Shown here piece after piece: positions 1 to 8,540 of a stretch of DNA of 64,000 bases. The notes below the pieces were generated by a model. The model was not told the origin of the DNA, searched no databases, and was given only the letters and a program-made list of their open reading frames with translations. Origin of the DNA: an uncultured Glaciecola sp. (GTDB lineage Bacteria > Pseudomonadota > Gammaproteobacteria > Enterobacterales > Alteromonadaceae); contig CAKZLI010000055.1 of the NCBI GenBank assembly GCA_937125395.1, positions 62,001-126,000 of the forward strand, written 5' to 3'. The position numbers and the translations under genes are program-made. Position 1 is the first letter of the stretch. Each line of letters begins with the position of its first letter.

Positions 1-1498
1 TCAGCGAATTGCGCCGGCAGCGGCACGCACTCATTGGGGATTTACACATTGGAAACATCACCAGCCTGCAGCATGGCAACAAGTCGTCACTGAAGCTAAA
101 GAACAAGAACTTAACCCGAATGACACCCATGTCACTGTGTATGCCAATGATGTAGACCGTAAACTTGTCCGTAGCGCAAAAGAAAACGCCGATGAAGCAG
201 GGGTCTTTTCCAGTATCATCTTTAGCCAAACGGATGCACTAAAATGGACCATCGATAACCAACCGCTTGAGTCGATTGATACTCATAGTCCGACTCATTT
301 TATTGTGACCAATCCGCCATATGGTGAACGTTTAGGCGAATTAGCGACGTTACTGCCAATGTTTGTTGATTGGGGCGCACAGCTCAAAGCCCATTTCGCT
401 AATTGGCAAGTAACTATGTTGACCTCTAATCGAGAGTTGTTGCGTCAACTTCGCTTACGTTCGAGCAAAGAATACGCCATGATGAATGGTAAACTCGAAT
501 GTAAATCAGTGAACTTTATACTCAATGAAGCAAACTGCACTGCGGTAGAGCAACATTCTGGTCAGATTGATTTTGCTAATCGCTTAAAGAAAAACCTAAA
601 ACGCTTAAAGCCGTTTATTAGTAGCAATGTGACTAATTGTTACCGTATTTATGATGCTGATTTACCCGAATACAATTGTGCGATTGACCGATATGACGAC
701 TGGTTAGTCGTACAAGAATATGCGCCACCTAAAGATGTACCTGCTGAAAAAGCGCGTCGTCGCTTACACGATGTTCTGCTGCAGTTGCCGGCATTGACAG
801 GGGTGAGTACGAAACAAATTGTCTTAAAAGTACGTGAGCAACAAAAAGGCAAAGCACAGTATGACAAGATAAGTACGCACCAAGATCGCTTAGTCGTGCA
901 TGAACACGGCGCACAGTTTTATGTCAACCTGACGGATTATCTCGATACTGGGTTATTTTTGGATCATCGATTAACGCGCCAACGCTTTGCGCAAGATGTA
1001 CAAGGGCTGCGTGTACTCAATTTGTTTGCTTATACCGGTAGCGTATCAGTGCATGCTGCTCAAGGTAAAGCAGCCAGTGTAACCACAGTTGATATGTCAA
1101 ACACCTACATTGACTGGGCTAAAGATAACTTTCGTTTAAACAATCTCCGTGGCGGGTATGATTTTCAACAAGCCGATTGTTTACAATGGATCAAGCATCA
1201 TGCAAAACAATATGAGCGCATATTCATTGATCCACCGAGTTTTTCCAACTCAAAACGAATGTCTGGCACGTGGGACGTGCAACGAGATCATGTTGGTTTG
1301 ATCCGTGACGCACTAGGTTGTTTAACACGTGGTGGTAAAATTTATTTTTCGAATAACTTACGTAGCTTTAAATTAGATTATGAGGCCGTTACTGCGATGG
1401 GTTTTCAAGTTGAGGATATCAGCAAAGAAACAATTCCAGTCGATTACTTACGTAACCAAAAGATCCACCACTGCTGGATCTTAACATTAGATAAGTAA
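1..1498 (+). CDS. rlmKL: Bifunctional 23S rRNA methyltransferase RlmKL (5' end outside window)
   Basis: Fused enzyme that methylates 23S rRNA at G2445 (N2, RlmL half) and G2069 (N7, RlmK half) in the E. coli system. The frame is open from base 2 without a start, so the gene is cut by the window edge. About 498 residues are visible against roughly 700 in the family, so the N-terminal THUMP region is missing. The RlmL half shows the catalytic NPPYGERLGE motif near base 310. The RlmK half shows a Rossmann segment (LNLFAYTGSVSVHAA) and the DPPSFSNSKRM motif near base 1230. A GTG at 137 is internal and not a credible start, because the residues before it (e.g. RTHWGFTHWK) match the family. It is followed two bases later by the DUF836 gene and then uup, a common gammaproteobacterial order. 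Confidence 0.95.
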   Translation, partial: QRIAPAAARTHWGFTHWKHHQPAAWQQVVTEAKEQELNPNDTHVTVYANDVDRKLVRSAKENADEAGVFSSIIFSQTDALKWTIDNQPLESIDTHSPTHFIVTNPPYGERLGELATLLPMFVDWGAQLKAHFANWQVTMLTSNRELLRQLRLRSSKEYAMMNGKLECKSVNFILNEANCTAVEQHSGQIDFANRLKKNLKRLKPFISSNVTNCYRIYDADLPEYNCAIDRYDDWLVVQEYAPPKDVPAEKARRRLHDVLLQLPALTGVSTKQIVLKVREQQKGKAQYDKISTHQDRLVVHEHGAQFYVNLTDYLDTGLFLDHRLTRQRFAQDVQGLRVLNLFAYTGSVSVHAAQGKAASVTTVDMSNTYIDWAKDNFRLNNLRGGYDFQQADCLQWIKHHAKQYERIFIDPPSFSNSKRMSGTWDVQRDHVGLIRDALGCLTRGGKIYFSNNLRSFKLDYEAVTAMGFQVEDISKETIPVDYLRNQKIHHCWILTLDK

Positions 1499-1500
1499 TT

Positions 1501-1767
1501 ATGATGAGTAAACCCAATAAACGTGTGTGGTTAATCGGCGGTCAAACGTGTGCACTATGCGATGATGCCAGTCTGTTGCTCGATGAAGCATTGGTTGAAT
1601 TGCAACCAGAGGTTGCAGTGACAGTCGAGTACGTGGATGTGCAGTCATCCACCTCACTGTATCACTTGTATGGTGCACGCATTCCGGTATTACTCGAACA
1701 AGATAAAAACTTGGCTTTATATTGGCCATTTACAACAGAAAATATTAAGGAATTTTTACGTTCATGA
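1501..1767 (+). CDS. Glutaredoxin-like DUF836 family protein
   Basis: Small 88-aa thioredoxin-fold protein of the DUF836/glutaredoxin-like family. A CALC pair (CxxC) sits near residue 18, directly after a beta-strand-like WLIGGQT segment, and a RIPVLL stretch supplies the cis-Pro typical of thioredoxin folds. The physiological substrate of this family is not established. It lies between rlmKL (2-bp gap) and uup, whose ATG overlaps its stop by 4 bp, so the three genes are probably co-transcribed and translationally coupled. Either Met of the initial MM pair could start the protein. Confidence 0.8.
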   Translation: MMSKPNKRVWLIGGQTCALCDDASLLLDEALVELQPEVAVTVEYVDVQSSTSLYHLYGARIPVLLEQDKNLALYWPFTTENIKEFLRS

Positions 1768-3683
1768 GCGTATTACAAATTAAAGATGGGTCTGTCATAT
1801 TTGGGCACCCACCAATACTAGACGGTGTTAATTTTGTTTTGGAACCGAATGAACGAGTCTGTATTGTGGGCCGAAATGGTTCGGGCAAATCGACATTTTT
1901 GCAAGTTATCGAAGGCTTAATAATCTTAGATGATGGCGTACGAGTGGTGGATAACAATTACCGTATTTCGCGTTTACCCCAGGATCCTCCTGCCAGTGTG
2001 AATGCAACGTTATTTGACTATGTTGCTCAAGGGTTAGAAGGCGTTGGCGAATTAATAAAAGCGTACCATGAGCAAACAATTAAAGTCACTGATGACCCAA
2101 GTGAAGCTAACCTAAATGTGTTAATGGACTTACAAAACGAGTTGGATACCAAAAACGCATGGGGCTTTGAACAGTCGATTAACCAAACATTAACGATGTT
2201 AAATCTCAATGCAGACGATATGTTGTCATCACTATCCGGGGGCTGGCGTCGTAAGGCTGCATTAGCTCGTGCTATTGTATCACAACCCGACATCTTACTA
2301 CTTGATGAACCCACTAACCACTTAGATATTGAGATGATCGCTTGGCTTGAAGCGGCATTAAAACAGTTTAAGGGATCGGTAGTATTTATCTCGCATGACC
2401 GTGCATTTATTCGTTCATTAGCCACCCGTATTGTTGATTTAGACAGAGGCACGTTGACTTCATATCCTGGTAACTATGAAGAGTATCTGGCTAAAAAAGC
2501 ACATGATTTAGAAGTACAAGCTACGCAAGATGCATTGTTTGATAAAAAACTGGCATTGGAAGAAGTCTGGATCCGTCAGGGTATCAAAGCACGTCGCACG
2601 CGTAATGAAGGACGTGTTCGTGCGTTAGAAGCATTGCGAGGAATGCATCAGGCACGGCGCAAAGTGCAAGGCAACGCAAAGATCGAGGGGCATGTCGGTC
2701 AATCTTCAGGCAAGCGGGTGTTTGAGGCGACAGGGTTAAGGTATTCGATTGGCGGACAATGTATCGTCAAAGACTTAGACATCCATATTGTGCGTGGTGA
2801 CAAAATTGCGTTTATTGGCAGTAATGGGTGTGGTAAGTCAACCTTAATTAAATTACTAATGGGCCAATTAACACCTGACAGTGGTGAAGTAATACAAGGT
2901 GTTAATCTTGAAGTCGCGTATTTTGATCAGCACCGTGATGCGTTGGATTTGAATCAAAAAGTAATGGATTGTGTTGCCGAAGGTAAACAAGAGGTCATGA
3001 TCAACGGTCGACCCAGGCACGTTATTTCATATCTGCAAGATTATTTGTTTGCACCAGATAGAATTCAGGCACCAGTTAGTTCCTTATCTGGTGGTGAAAA
3101 AAATCGATTAATGCTAGCTAAATTAATGCTTCGTCCGAGTAACTTATTGATTTTGGATGAACCAACGAATGATTTGGATGTAGAAACACTTGAGTTATTA
3201 GAATCATTATTGGTGGAATATAAAGGCACAGTCATATTAGTCAGCCATGACCGAGAATTTGTTGACAATGTCGTGTCCTCATGTGTGGTCTTTGAAGGTG
3301 AGGGGGTGGTGACTGAATTTGTTGGCGGTTATACCGACAGCGCTGACTGGTATGCACAAGACGCCGCCAAAAAAACCGCAAATGGAACTAAACCAAATCC
3401 AAGTAGTCCTAAATCCGACATTTCTTTACAAACAAAACCTGTTACTAAGAAAACGAAAAAGTTATCATACAAAGATAACCTCGAATTAGAACAATTACCG
3501 GCACAGATTGAGTCTTTAGAGAATGAAGTCAGTACCTTAGAATCGAAAATGAATAGTGAAGGGTTTTACTCACAAACACCTGAGAAAACGCAACCTGTCA
3601 TCGATGCATTAACGCAAGTTCAAGCAAGCCTTGAAACAGCATATGCACGATGGGATGAACTAGAAGAATTACAACAATCATAA
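1764..3683 (+). CDS. uup: ABC-F ATPase Uup
   Basis: 639-aa soluble ABC-F protein with two ABC domains and no membrane segments. Domain 1 carries Walker A GRNGSGKST (near residue 37), signature LSGGWRRK and Walker B LLLDEPTNHLD. Domain 2 carries GSNGCGKST, LSGGEKNR and LLILDEPTNDLD. A linker between the domains is rich in Arg/Lys (RQGIKARRTRNEGRVRAL). The last ~90 residues are Lys-rich and then coiled-coil-like, which is the Uup-type C-terminal DNA/ribosome-binding extension. Uup is linked to ribosome function and to suppression of transposon precise excision. The ATGA overlap with the upstream DUF836 gene suggests coupling. Confidence 0.93.
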   Translation: MSVLQIKDGSVIFGHPPILDGVNFVLEPNERVCIVGRNGSGKSTFLQVIEGLIILDDGVRVVDNNYRISRLPQDPPASVNATLFDYVAQGLEGVGELIKAYHEQTIKVTDDPSEANLNVLMDLQNELDTKNAWGFEQSINQTLTMLNLNADDMLSSLSGGWRRKAALARAIVSQPDILLLDEPTNHLDIEMIAWLEAALKQFKGSVVFISHDRAFIRSLATRIVDLDRGTLTSYPGNYEEYLAKKAHDLEVQATQDALFDKKLALEEVWIRQGIKARRTRNEGRVRALEALRGMHQARRKVQGNAKIEGHVGQSSGKRVFEATGLRYSIGGQCIVKDLDIHIVRGDKIAFIGSNGCGKSTLIKLLMGQLTPDSGEVIQGVNLEVAYFDQHRDALDLNQKVMDCVAEGKQEVMINGRPRHVISYLQDYLFAPDRIQAPVSSLSGGEKNRLMLAKLMLRPSNLLILDEPTNDLDVETLELLESLLVEYKGTVILVSHDREFVDNVVSSCVVFEGEGVVTEFVGGYTDSADWYAQDAAKKTANGTKPNPSSPKSDISLQTKPVTKKTKKLSYKDNLELEQLPAQIESLENEVSTLESKMNSEGFYSQTPEKTQPVIDALTQVQASLETAYARWDELEELQQS

Positions 3684-3707
3684 TTTATGAGTTATTACAG
3701 GATTTTT

Positions 3708-5489
3708 ATGAATCAAGCTGATGTTTTAGCAAACAATCATGGTCAATCTAGCAATAGGTTAACGCGCTCTTTTATCACGTCAATACTGATTTCGACTGCG
3801 TGCTTTGGTCCTATGGCGTATGCTGCCACTTATGAAGTACAAGAATTATCAACCAGCAATCTTGCGATTAATACTTTCGCTCGCGCATTAGATGAACAGG
3901 ATAATGCATTAGTGGTTGCGCAAGATGTATATAATCTGCCAATTGATTTTGGGCTGATTGATTTTACCAATGAAAATATCATTACTAATTTAACTGATTT
4001 AGCAGCGGCAGAAGCGGGTAACCCCAATGCTGCAGATTATCGTTATTTGATTGGCTTGATTCGCTTTGGCTCCAGTGAAAATTCGCTTAATAGTCAGCAC
4101 CTTGCTCTTTATCAGTCGTATGTAAATAATGGCGTTGATGATATGCGAGTGATTGGTTTTGATGAACAATCACCGGCTACAGATGGTTTTACATTTAGTG
4201 CCGAGGTCGTGGCCAATGACTTTTTGAATAGCGGCACTGTTGTTGGTTCCGGTGAAGGCGTGTTTAGTACATTAAGCGCTACATTCACGGCTGATGATGA
4301 TACGCAAACACAAATCGATTACGTGATTAATGATTTTACTCGTCGTGGTTTTGTACAAATGAATGGGGTGACAACCGGACTTGTACCAAGTGAAGCTGCA
4401 TTGGGTGGGATCAGCGAAGCGTATGGTATCAATGCAAATCTACAAGTTGTAGGTTCATCTTCAACACGTATGACTAGCCAATTAGTTGAATCCATTGCAT
4501 TGTGTGATGATGACGAAGAGCGCGGAGAATTACCGGTAGAAGTTTGTTATCGCAATATAGCCTTGAGTGGTGCGCTGACTTCGCGTTTAGATCGACGTGC
4601 AACAATTTGGCAGTTAGATAGTCAAGGACAGGTCATTTCTACAACAACATATCCTTTACCATTTACACCAGCGCCAGTGAGTGAAGAAAATTTAGATACC
4701 GCGTTTTATAATGCAGCGTTTGCGATCAACGATGCAGGCATTGCCGTCGGTGAAACTCACACATTTTATGCAGAGCGTGAATTAAAAGTGAGTAGCGCGG
4801 CAATTTATCAAGATGATCAAACCATCGAGTTCATTAACAAAGACGATTACTTTCCAAGCACCGCATTAGATATCAATAATAACAATTGGGTCATAGGCAC
4901 AGGAAACACGTCAGTTAATGGCACGACTAGAACAAAGTTTTATGCTTATAATATCGACACTGAAACGTTAGTTTTTCCTGATGATTTTTTCCCTGGATCA
5001 TCCAGTGTTGCTCGCTCAATCAATGATAACAATATTATTGTGGGTGAGGGTGAAGTCGAATTTGAAAATGGTTCAACTCGCCGTAAACATGCATTTATGT
5101 ATGACATGAATACAGAAACCTTTACTAACTTAAACGATTTACTCAGTTGTAATTCCCCGTACACGATTGTCGGTGCTAACGCGATCAATAACAACGATAT
5201 TATTCTTGCTAATGCATTAGTCAATCGCCAAGCTAGAGATGCTGCTGGTGAATTAGCGGTTGATGCTGATGGTGAAGCGATTATGATTGATCAGGTGATT
5301 GCGGTGCGTTTACATCCTGTAAGCAATGGCCAAGTTGATGATTGTAGCAGTGTCGAAGATGATACGGTTAATGAACGACAAGGTGCGAGTGTATCAATAT
5401 TCTCTGCGTTGTTTTTAGGCTTAATGAGTATTGGTCGTGGTGTTTTTTGGCGCCGCCGTCAAACCTTCGCACAAGTAAAGCCTTTATAA
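3708..5489 (+). CDS. DUF3466 family exported protein with C-terminal membrane anchor
   Basis: Large exported protein of the DUF3466 family, known mainly from Shewanella, Vibrio and Alteromonas next to uup/rmf; its function is unknown. The start at 3708 is chosen because AGGA lies 5–6 bases upstream; an ATG at 3687 would add seven residues. A signal-peptide-like hydrophobic stretch ends in PMAYA-A near residue 41. The body has repeated ALDINNN/SINDNN/AINNND-type segments, resembling the repeats in proteins annotated as HAF-repeat or YD-like. The C-terminus is a single hydrophobic segment followed by an Arg cluster (FWRRRQ), which looks like a sorting or anchoring tail. A hairpin follows the gene at 5532–5576. 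Confidence 0.8.
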   Translation: MNQADVLANNHGQSSNRLTRSFITSILISTACFGPMAYAATYEVQELSTSNLAINTFARALDEQDNALVVAQDVYNLPIDFGLIDFTNENIITNLTDLAAAEAGNPNAADYRYLIGLIRFGSSENSLNSQHLALYQSYVNNGVDDMRVIGFDEQSPATDGFTFSAEVVANDFLNSGTVVGSGEGVFSTLSATFTADDDTQTQIDYVINDFTRRGFVQMNGVTTGLVPSEAALGGISEAYGINANLQVVGSSSTRMTSQLVESIALCDDDEERGELPVEVCYRNIALSGALTSRLDRRATIWQLDSQGQVISTTTYPLPFTPAPVSEENLDTAFYNAAFAINDAGIAVGETHTFYAERELKVSSAAIYQDDQTIEFINKDDYFPSTALDINNNNWVIGTGNTSVNGTTRTKFYAYNIDTETLVFPDDFFPGSSSVARSINDNNIIVGEGEVEFENGSTRRKHAFMYDMNTETFTNLNDLLSCNSPYTIVGANAINNNDIILANALVNRQARDAAGELAVDADGEAIMIDQVIAVRLHPVSNGQVDDCSSVEDDTVNERQGASVSIFSALFLGLMSIGRGVFWRRRQTFAQVKPL

Positions 5490-5531
5490 CTAAACGTTTT
5501 AAAAACAACATTTAATATCTAAATTTGTTGT

Positions 5532-5576
5532 AAACAGGTATTTCTATATTATTCATTCACTTAGAGATACCTGTTT
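5532..5576 (+). terminator. Hairpin downstream of the DUF3466 gene
   Basis: Inverted repeat with arms AAACAGGTATTTCT (5532–5545) and AGAGATACCTGTTT (5563–5576), 13 of 14 positions paired, with a 17-base loop. The following T run is short (GTTTAATC), so it is either a weak intrinsic terminator or an mRNA-stabilising 3' stem. It separates the DUF3466 gene from rmf. Confidence 0.5.
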
Positions 5577-5705
5577 AATCCCATCTCAATTTTGTACTTT
5601 TTCTGCTTGAAACTCATCTCTCTCAGTAGTAAATATAAATAGTTGGTGAAATTATCTGAGTCATATTTTTTCACTGCATTTTTTACACGTAACAGAGGTT
5701 AGAAA

Positions 5706-5882
5706 ATGAAGAGACAAAAGAGAGACAAAATGACACGCGCCCATGCAAAAGGTTACCAAGCTGGTATTTTGGGTCGCGCTAAAGAGAACTGTCCATTTCA
5801 AGCATGTGAAACCAGGTCGGAATGGCTCGGTGGATGGCGTGAAGCGGTACAAGACCGAATATCGACCTTTGGTATGCGATAA
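5706..5882 (+). CDS. rmf: Ribosome modulation factor RMF
   Basis: 58-aa basic protein that dimerises 70S ribosomes into inactive 100S particles in stationary phase. It starts MKRQKRDK and contains GYQAGILGR, CPFQ and the hallmark RSEWLGGWREAVQDR, all conserved in RMF; E. coli RMF is 55 aa. No strong Shine–Dalgarno is visible (GAGGTTAGAAA precedes the ATG). It stands alone, facing fabA, with a bidirectional terminator between them. rmf beside fabA is the usual order in enteric and marine gammaproteobacteria. Confidence 0.95.
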   Translation: MKRQKRDKMTRAHAKGYQAGILGRAKENCPFQACETRSEWLGGWREAVQDRISTFGMR

Positions 5883-5904
5883 TGTTCACATACTAAAGGC
5901 AAAG

Positions 5905-5953
5905 AAAAAAGCTCCTGTGTTAGATGAACATTTCACACTAGGAGCTTTTTTTT
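5905..5953. terminator. Bidirectional intrinsic terminator between rmf and fabA
   Basis: Hairpin AGCTCCTGTG…CACACTAGGAGCT, flanked by an A run on the left (AAAAAA) and a T run on the right (TTTTTTTT). The symmetric tracts allow termination of rmf on the plus strand and fabA on the minus strand. Confidence 0.85.
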
Positions 5954-5975
5954 GTTTGACGATACAGTGGCTTAA

Positions 5976-6494
5976 CTAAAAAGCACTCGTATCTTGAAAT
6001 AAGCCTACTTTTAAATCTTTAGCGACATAAATTTCACGGCCATCCACTTCTACTGAACCGTCGGCTAGGCCCATATATAACTTACGTTTAATGACACGCT
6101 TCATGGTAATTTTATACGTGACTTTTTTGGCTGTGGGTAATATTTGACCGGTGAATTTCACTTCACCCACACCGAGCGCACGACCTTTACCAGGACCGCC
6201 ACACCATCCAAGATAAAAACCGACTAATTGCCACATGGCGTCTAAGCCAAGACAACCAGGCATGACAGGGTCCCCAGGGAAATGACAATCAAAGAACCAA
6301 AGATCAGGAGTAATATCAAGTTCAGCGATAATTTCACCTTTACCATGCTCACCACCATCTTCAGTGATATTCATAATACGATCCATCATTAGCATGTTAG
6401 GCGCTGGCAACTGGCTATTACCAGGACCAAATAATGTACCTTCACTGCATGCAAGCAGCTCTTCACGGGTATAACTGTTTTGATTTAAACTCAT
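5976..6494 (-). CDS. fabA: 3-hydroxydecanoyl-ACP dehydratase/isomerase FabA
   Basis: Dehydrates 3-hydroxydecanoyl-ACP and isomerises trans-2- to cis-3-decenoyl-ACP, the branch point for anaerobic unsaturated fatty acid synthesis; cytoplasmic dimer. The 172-aa product matches the family length. The catalytic His lies in [13 protein letters not shown] (about residue 71) and the catalytic Asp in [16 protein letters not shown] (about 85); it ends in the conserved [13 protein letters not shown]. The start [14 protein letters not shown] is preceded by AAGGAA. The frame stays open 28 codons further upstream, but that extension is not family-like. Confidence 0.97.
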   Translation of the reverse strand: MSLNQNSYTREELLACSEGTLFGPGNSQLPAPNMLMMDRIMNITEDGGEHGKGEIIAELDITPDLWFFDCHFPGDPVMPGCLGLDAMWQLVGFYLGWCGGPGKGRALGVGEVKFTGQILPTAKKVTYKITMKRVIKRKLYMGLADGSVEVDGREIYVAKDLKVGLFQDTSAF

Positions 6495-6722
6495 AATGAC
6501 TTTGATTCCTTTATTAAGAATGCGTAATTTAGCGAACACTTGTACGCTTAACAAGTCTGAACAGTGGTATATTAGCAAATAAGTGGAAATAAGCGGTAAG
6601 TTAATATTGATTGGTTACAAATACACCAAAATCAATATTCAATTATCCCTCATTTATCGAACTAAGTTACACTAGGGCTAAGCAATAATGTTATTTTTAC
6701 TATGTGAATGCAAGGAATGGAA

Positions 6723-6974
6723 ATGCGTAAAAAAAATCCCTATGCGAATGCTGAAAAACAACAACGCTTTCGTGATAAACAAAAAGCACTAGGAAAAAAG
6801 ATGGTGCGCGGGTATGTGACGCCTCAAGCGCGCAAATGTTATGATGAAATTCTTGATAAAACTAATTGGTCGGACTCAGAAGTTCTCTCCAATGCGTTAC
6901 GCATAACCTACGCAGCCTACAAAAAAGGGCAAATTAGAATGTTAAACCAGTATCTTGAAGATAATAACCTGTAA
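6723..6974 (+). CDS. Small basic protein of unknown function
   Basis: 83-aa Lys/Arg-rich protein. The start at 6723 is chosen because AAGGA lies six bases upstream; an ATG at 6708 in the same frame would overlap that site. The segment KKMVRGYVTPQARKCYDEI… SDSEVLSNALRITYAAYKKGQ resembles a ribbon–helix–helix layout (beta strand followed by two helices), so DNA binding is possible. It is not confidently assigned to a family. It lies between divergent fabA and the convergent photolyase-family gene, with no operon partner. Confidence 0.6.
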   Translation: MRKKNPYANAEKQQRFRDKQKALGKKMVRGYVTPQARKCYDEILDKTNWSDSEVLSNALRITYAAYKKGQIRMLNQYLEDNNL

Positions 6975-6986
6975 TTGAAATAGGTG

Positions 6987-8540
6987 TTATCGGCTACCCG
7001 GAACGATATGCCTGTTTAATATCCGGCGTGCGTCTTTTTTTACTTCCGGGCGTTTTTTGAATGCCCATAGCCGATCTCTTGCCGCACTTGCGCAGGCTTC
7101 TATATCAACAATGGGCTCGGGATAATTATTGGATGGTAATGCAAATAACTGCTGTTCCATGGGCGAGACAAGCCATGGAGTATGTACCATATCATCCGGA
7201 AACTCAGCCAGTTCATGTACCCAACGCTTAATAAAGACACCTTGCGGATCCCGTTCTTGCGATTGCTTAATCGGGTTGTATAAGCGAATGGTGTTAGTCC
7301 CCGTTACTCCAGCTTGCATTTGAAATTGTGGATAGTGGATACCAGGCTCAAAATCTAAAAATAACGATGCCATGTGATGGACACCTAATCGCCAATCCAA
7401 GTTTAAATGATGTGCGAGGACACTGACTAACATCGCCCGCATTCTAAAATTAATATACCCCGTGGCAATTAACGCGCGCATATTAGCATCGACAATTGGG
7501 ATCCCCGTCATTCCGGTTTTCCAAGCAGATAAGCGTTGGCTTACCACCTCAGGATCTGATTCATAATGGTAGGCGTCATAGGCAATGTTTAAGTGTCGAT
7601 ATTCCATCGCACATTCACTTTCAAATTTTTGAATAAAGTGGCAATGCCAATGTAGACGTGATGCCATGGCGGTAAACGCCCGTCGCCAACTTAAATAAGC
7701 TTCAGTTAACGCCAAGCTATCTAATTTTTGATAGGTTTGTTTAATCGTAATATTACCCCAAGCAATATACGGCGATAAGCGAGAACAACTGTGACGTGAC
7801 AACGAAGGACTCGATATATGCTTGGCGTAATTTTTACCTCGTTTATTTAAAAATGAGTAATAGGTATGCCATGCACGCTTTTCTCCGCCAAGCTGTAACT
7901 GCTTATCAACTTCTTGCCATTGCGGATCAAGTGCTAGGCACTGTTGTTGTTCGATAGCAGTGTTAGTTTGTGCATGTAATTCGGTTAACAATGCTCTAGA
8001 AATAAATGGAATACACGATAAATCTGCATCTGCACAAGGCAAATCAATTACCTCATGCCAATATCGACCCCAATCTTTTCGATGGGTTAACCCGCGACGT
8101 ACTACCGAGTAGGGGAATTCAATCCAACGGATTGACGCATTCGGGCCTGCTTGAATGTCAGTATCAATGTTTGCGTTGTTGTTACACCACTGTGCGAGTG
8201 CTTTGTCACGGCGATAGGTGACATCAAGACCGATTTCTTCGTGACTGTATATATGCATGATTGTAAATTGAGATTGTATCAACGTCAGCGCAGTAAAAAT
8301 ATCAGCGTGCATGATCACAATCTCAGTTGCATAGTCTTGTAGTTGCAATTGTAAATCTTGCAAAGACTGATACACAAAACGCCAGTGACGTAATGAATAA
8401 TGCGGATCAGCAATTACATCTGGCTCAAAGACATACAACAATAATACGGGGCGTGGATTGTGTTGTACCTGTACTAGAGGGAGATGGTCACGTAACCGTA
8501 AATCACGTTTAAACCATACAACATCAATCGCTTGTGGCAT
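6987..8540 (-). CDS. Cryptochrome/photolyase family flavoprotein, subclass unassigned
   Basis: 517-aa photolyase-fold protein. The N-terminal Rossmann domain (residues 1–~140) begins IDVVWFKRDLRLRDH. The C-terminal FAD domain shows SPYIAWGNIT, WKTGMTGIPIVDANMRALIATGYINFRMRAMLVS and a DF…GTNTIRLYNP region, where the first two correspond to the FAD-binding helices of photolyases. It differs clearly from the neighbouring CPD-I and DASH proteins and resembles a lineage I recall mainly from Bacteroidetes and marine gammaproteobacteria, annotated only as cryptochrome/photolyase. Repair and light-sensing roles are both possible. It overlaps the upstream DASH gene by 17 bp, so the two are almost certainly co-translated. 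Confidence 0.85.
   Translation of the reverse strand: MPQAIDVVWFKRDLRLRDHLPLVQVQHNPRPVLLLYVFEPDVIADPHYSLRHWRFVYQSLQDLQLQLQDYATEIVIMHADIFTALTLIQSQFTIMHIYSHEEIGLDVTYRRDKALAQWCNNNANIDTDIQAGPNASIRWIEFPYSVVRRGLTHRKDWGRYWHEVIDLPCADADLSCIPFISRALLTELHAQTNTAIEQQQCLALDPQWQEVDKQLQLGGEKRAWHTYYSFLNKRGKNYAKHISSPSLSRHSCSRLSPYIAWGNITIKQTYQKLDSLALTEAYLSWRRAFTAMASRLHWHCHFIQKFESECAMEYRHLNIAYDAYHYESDPEVVSQRLSAWKTGMTGIPIVDANMRALIATGYINFRMRAMLVSVLAHHLNLDWRLGVHHMASLFLDFEPGIHYPQFQMQAGVTGTNTIRLYNPIKQSQERDPQGVFIKRWVHELAEFPDDMVHTPWLVSPMEQQLFALPSNNYPEPIVDIEACASAARDRLWAFKKRPEVKKDARRILNRHIVPGSR

Noticed and set aside
2027-2452. 141-codon frame antisense to uup
   Set aside because: Shadow of a strongly conserved gene; composition mirrors the coding strand.
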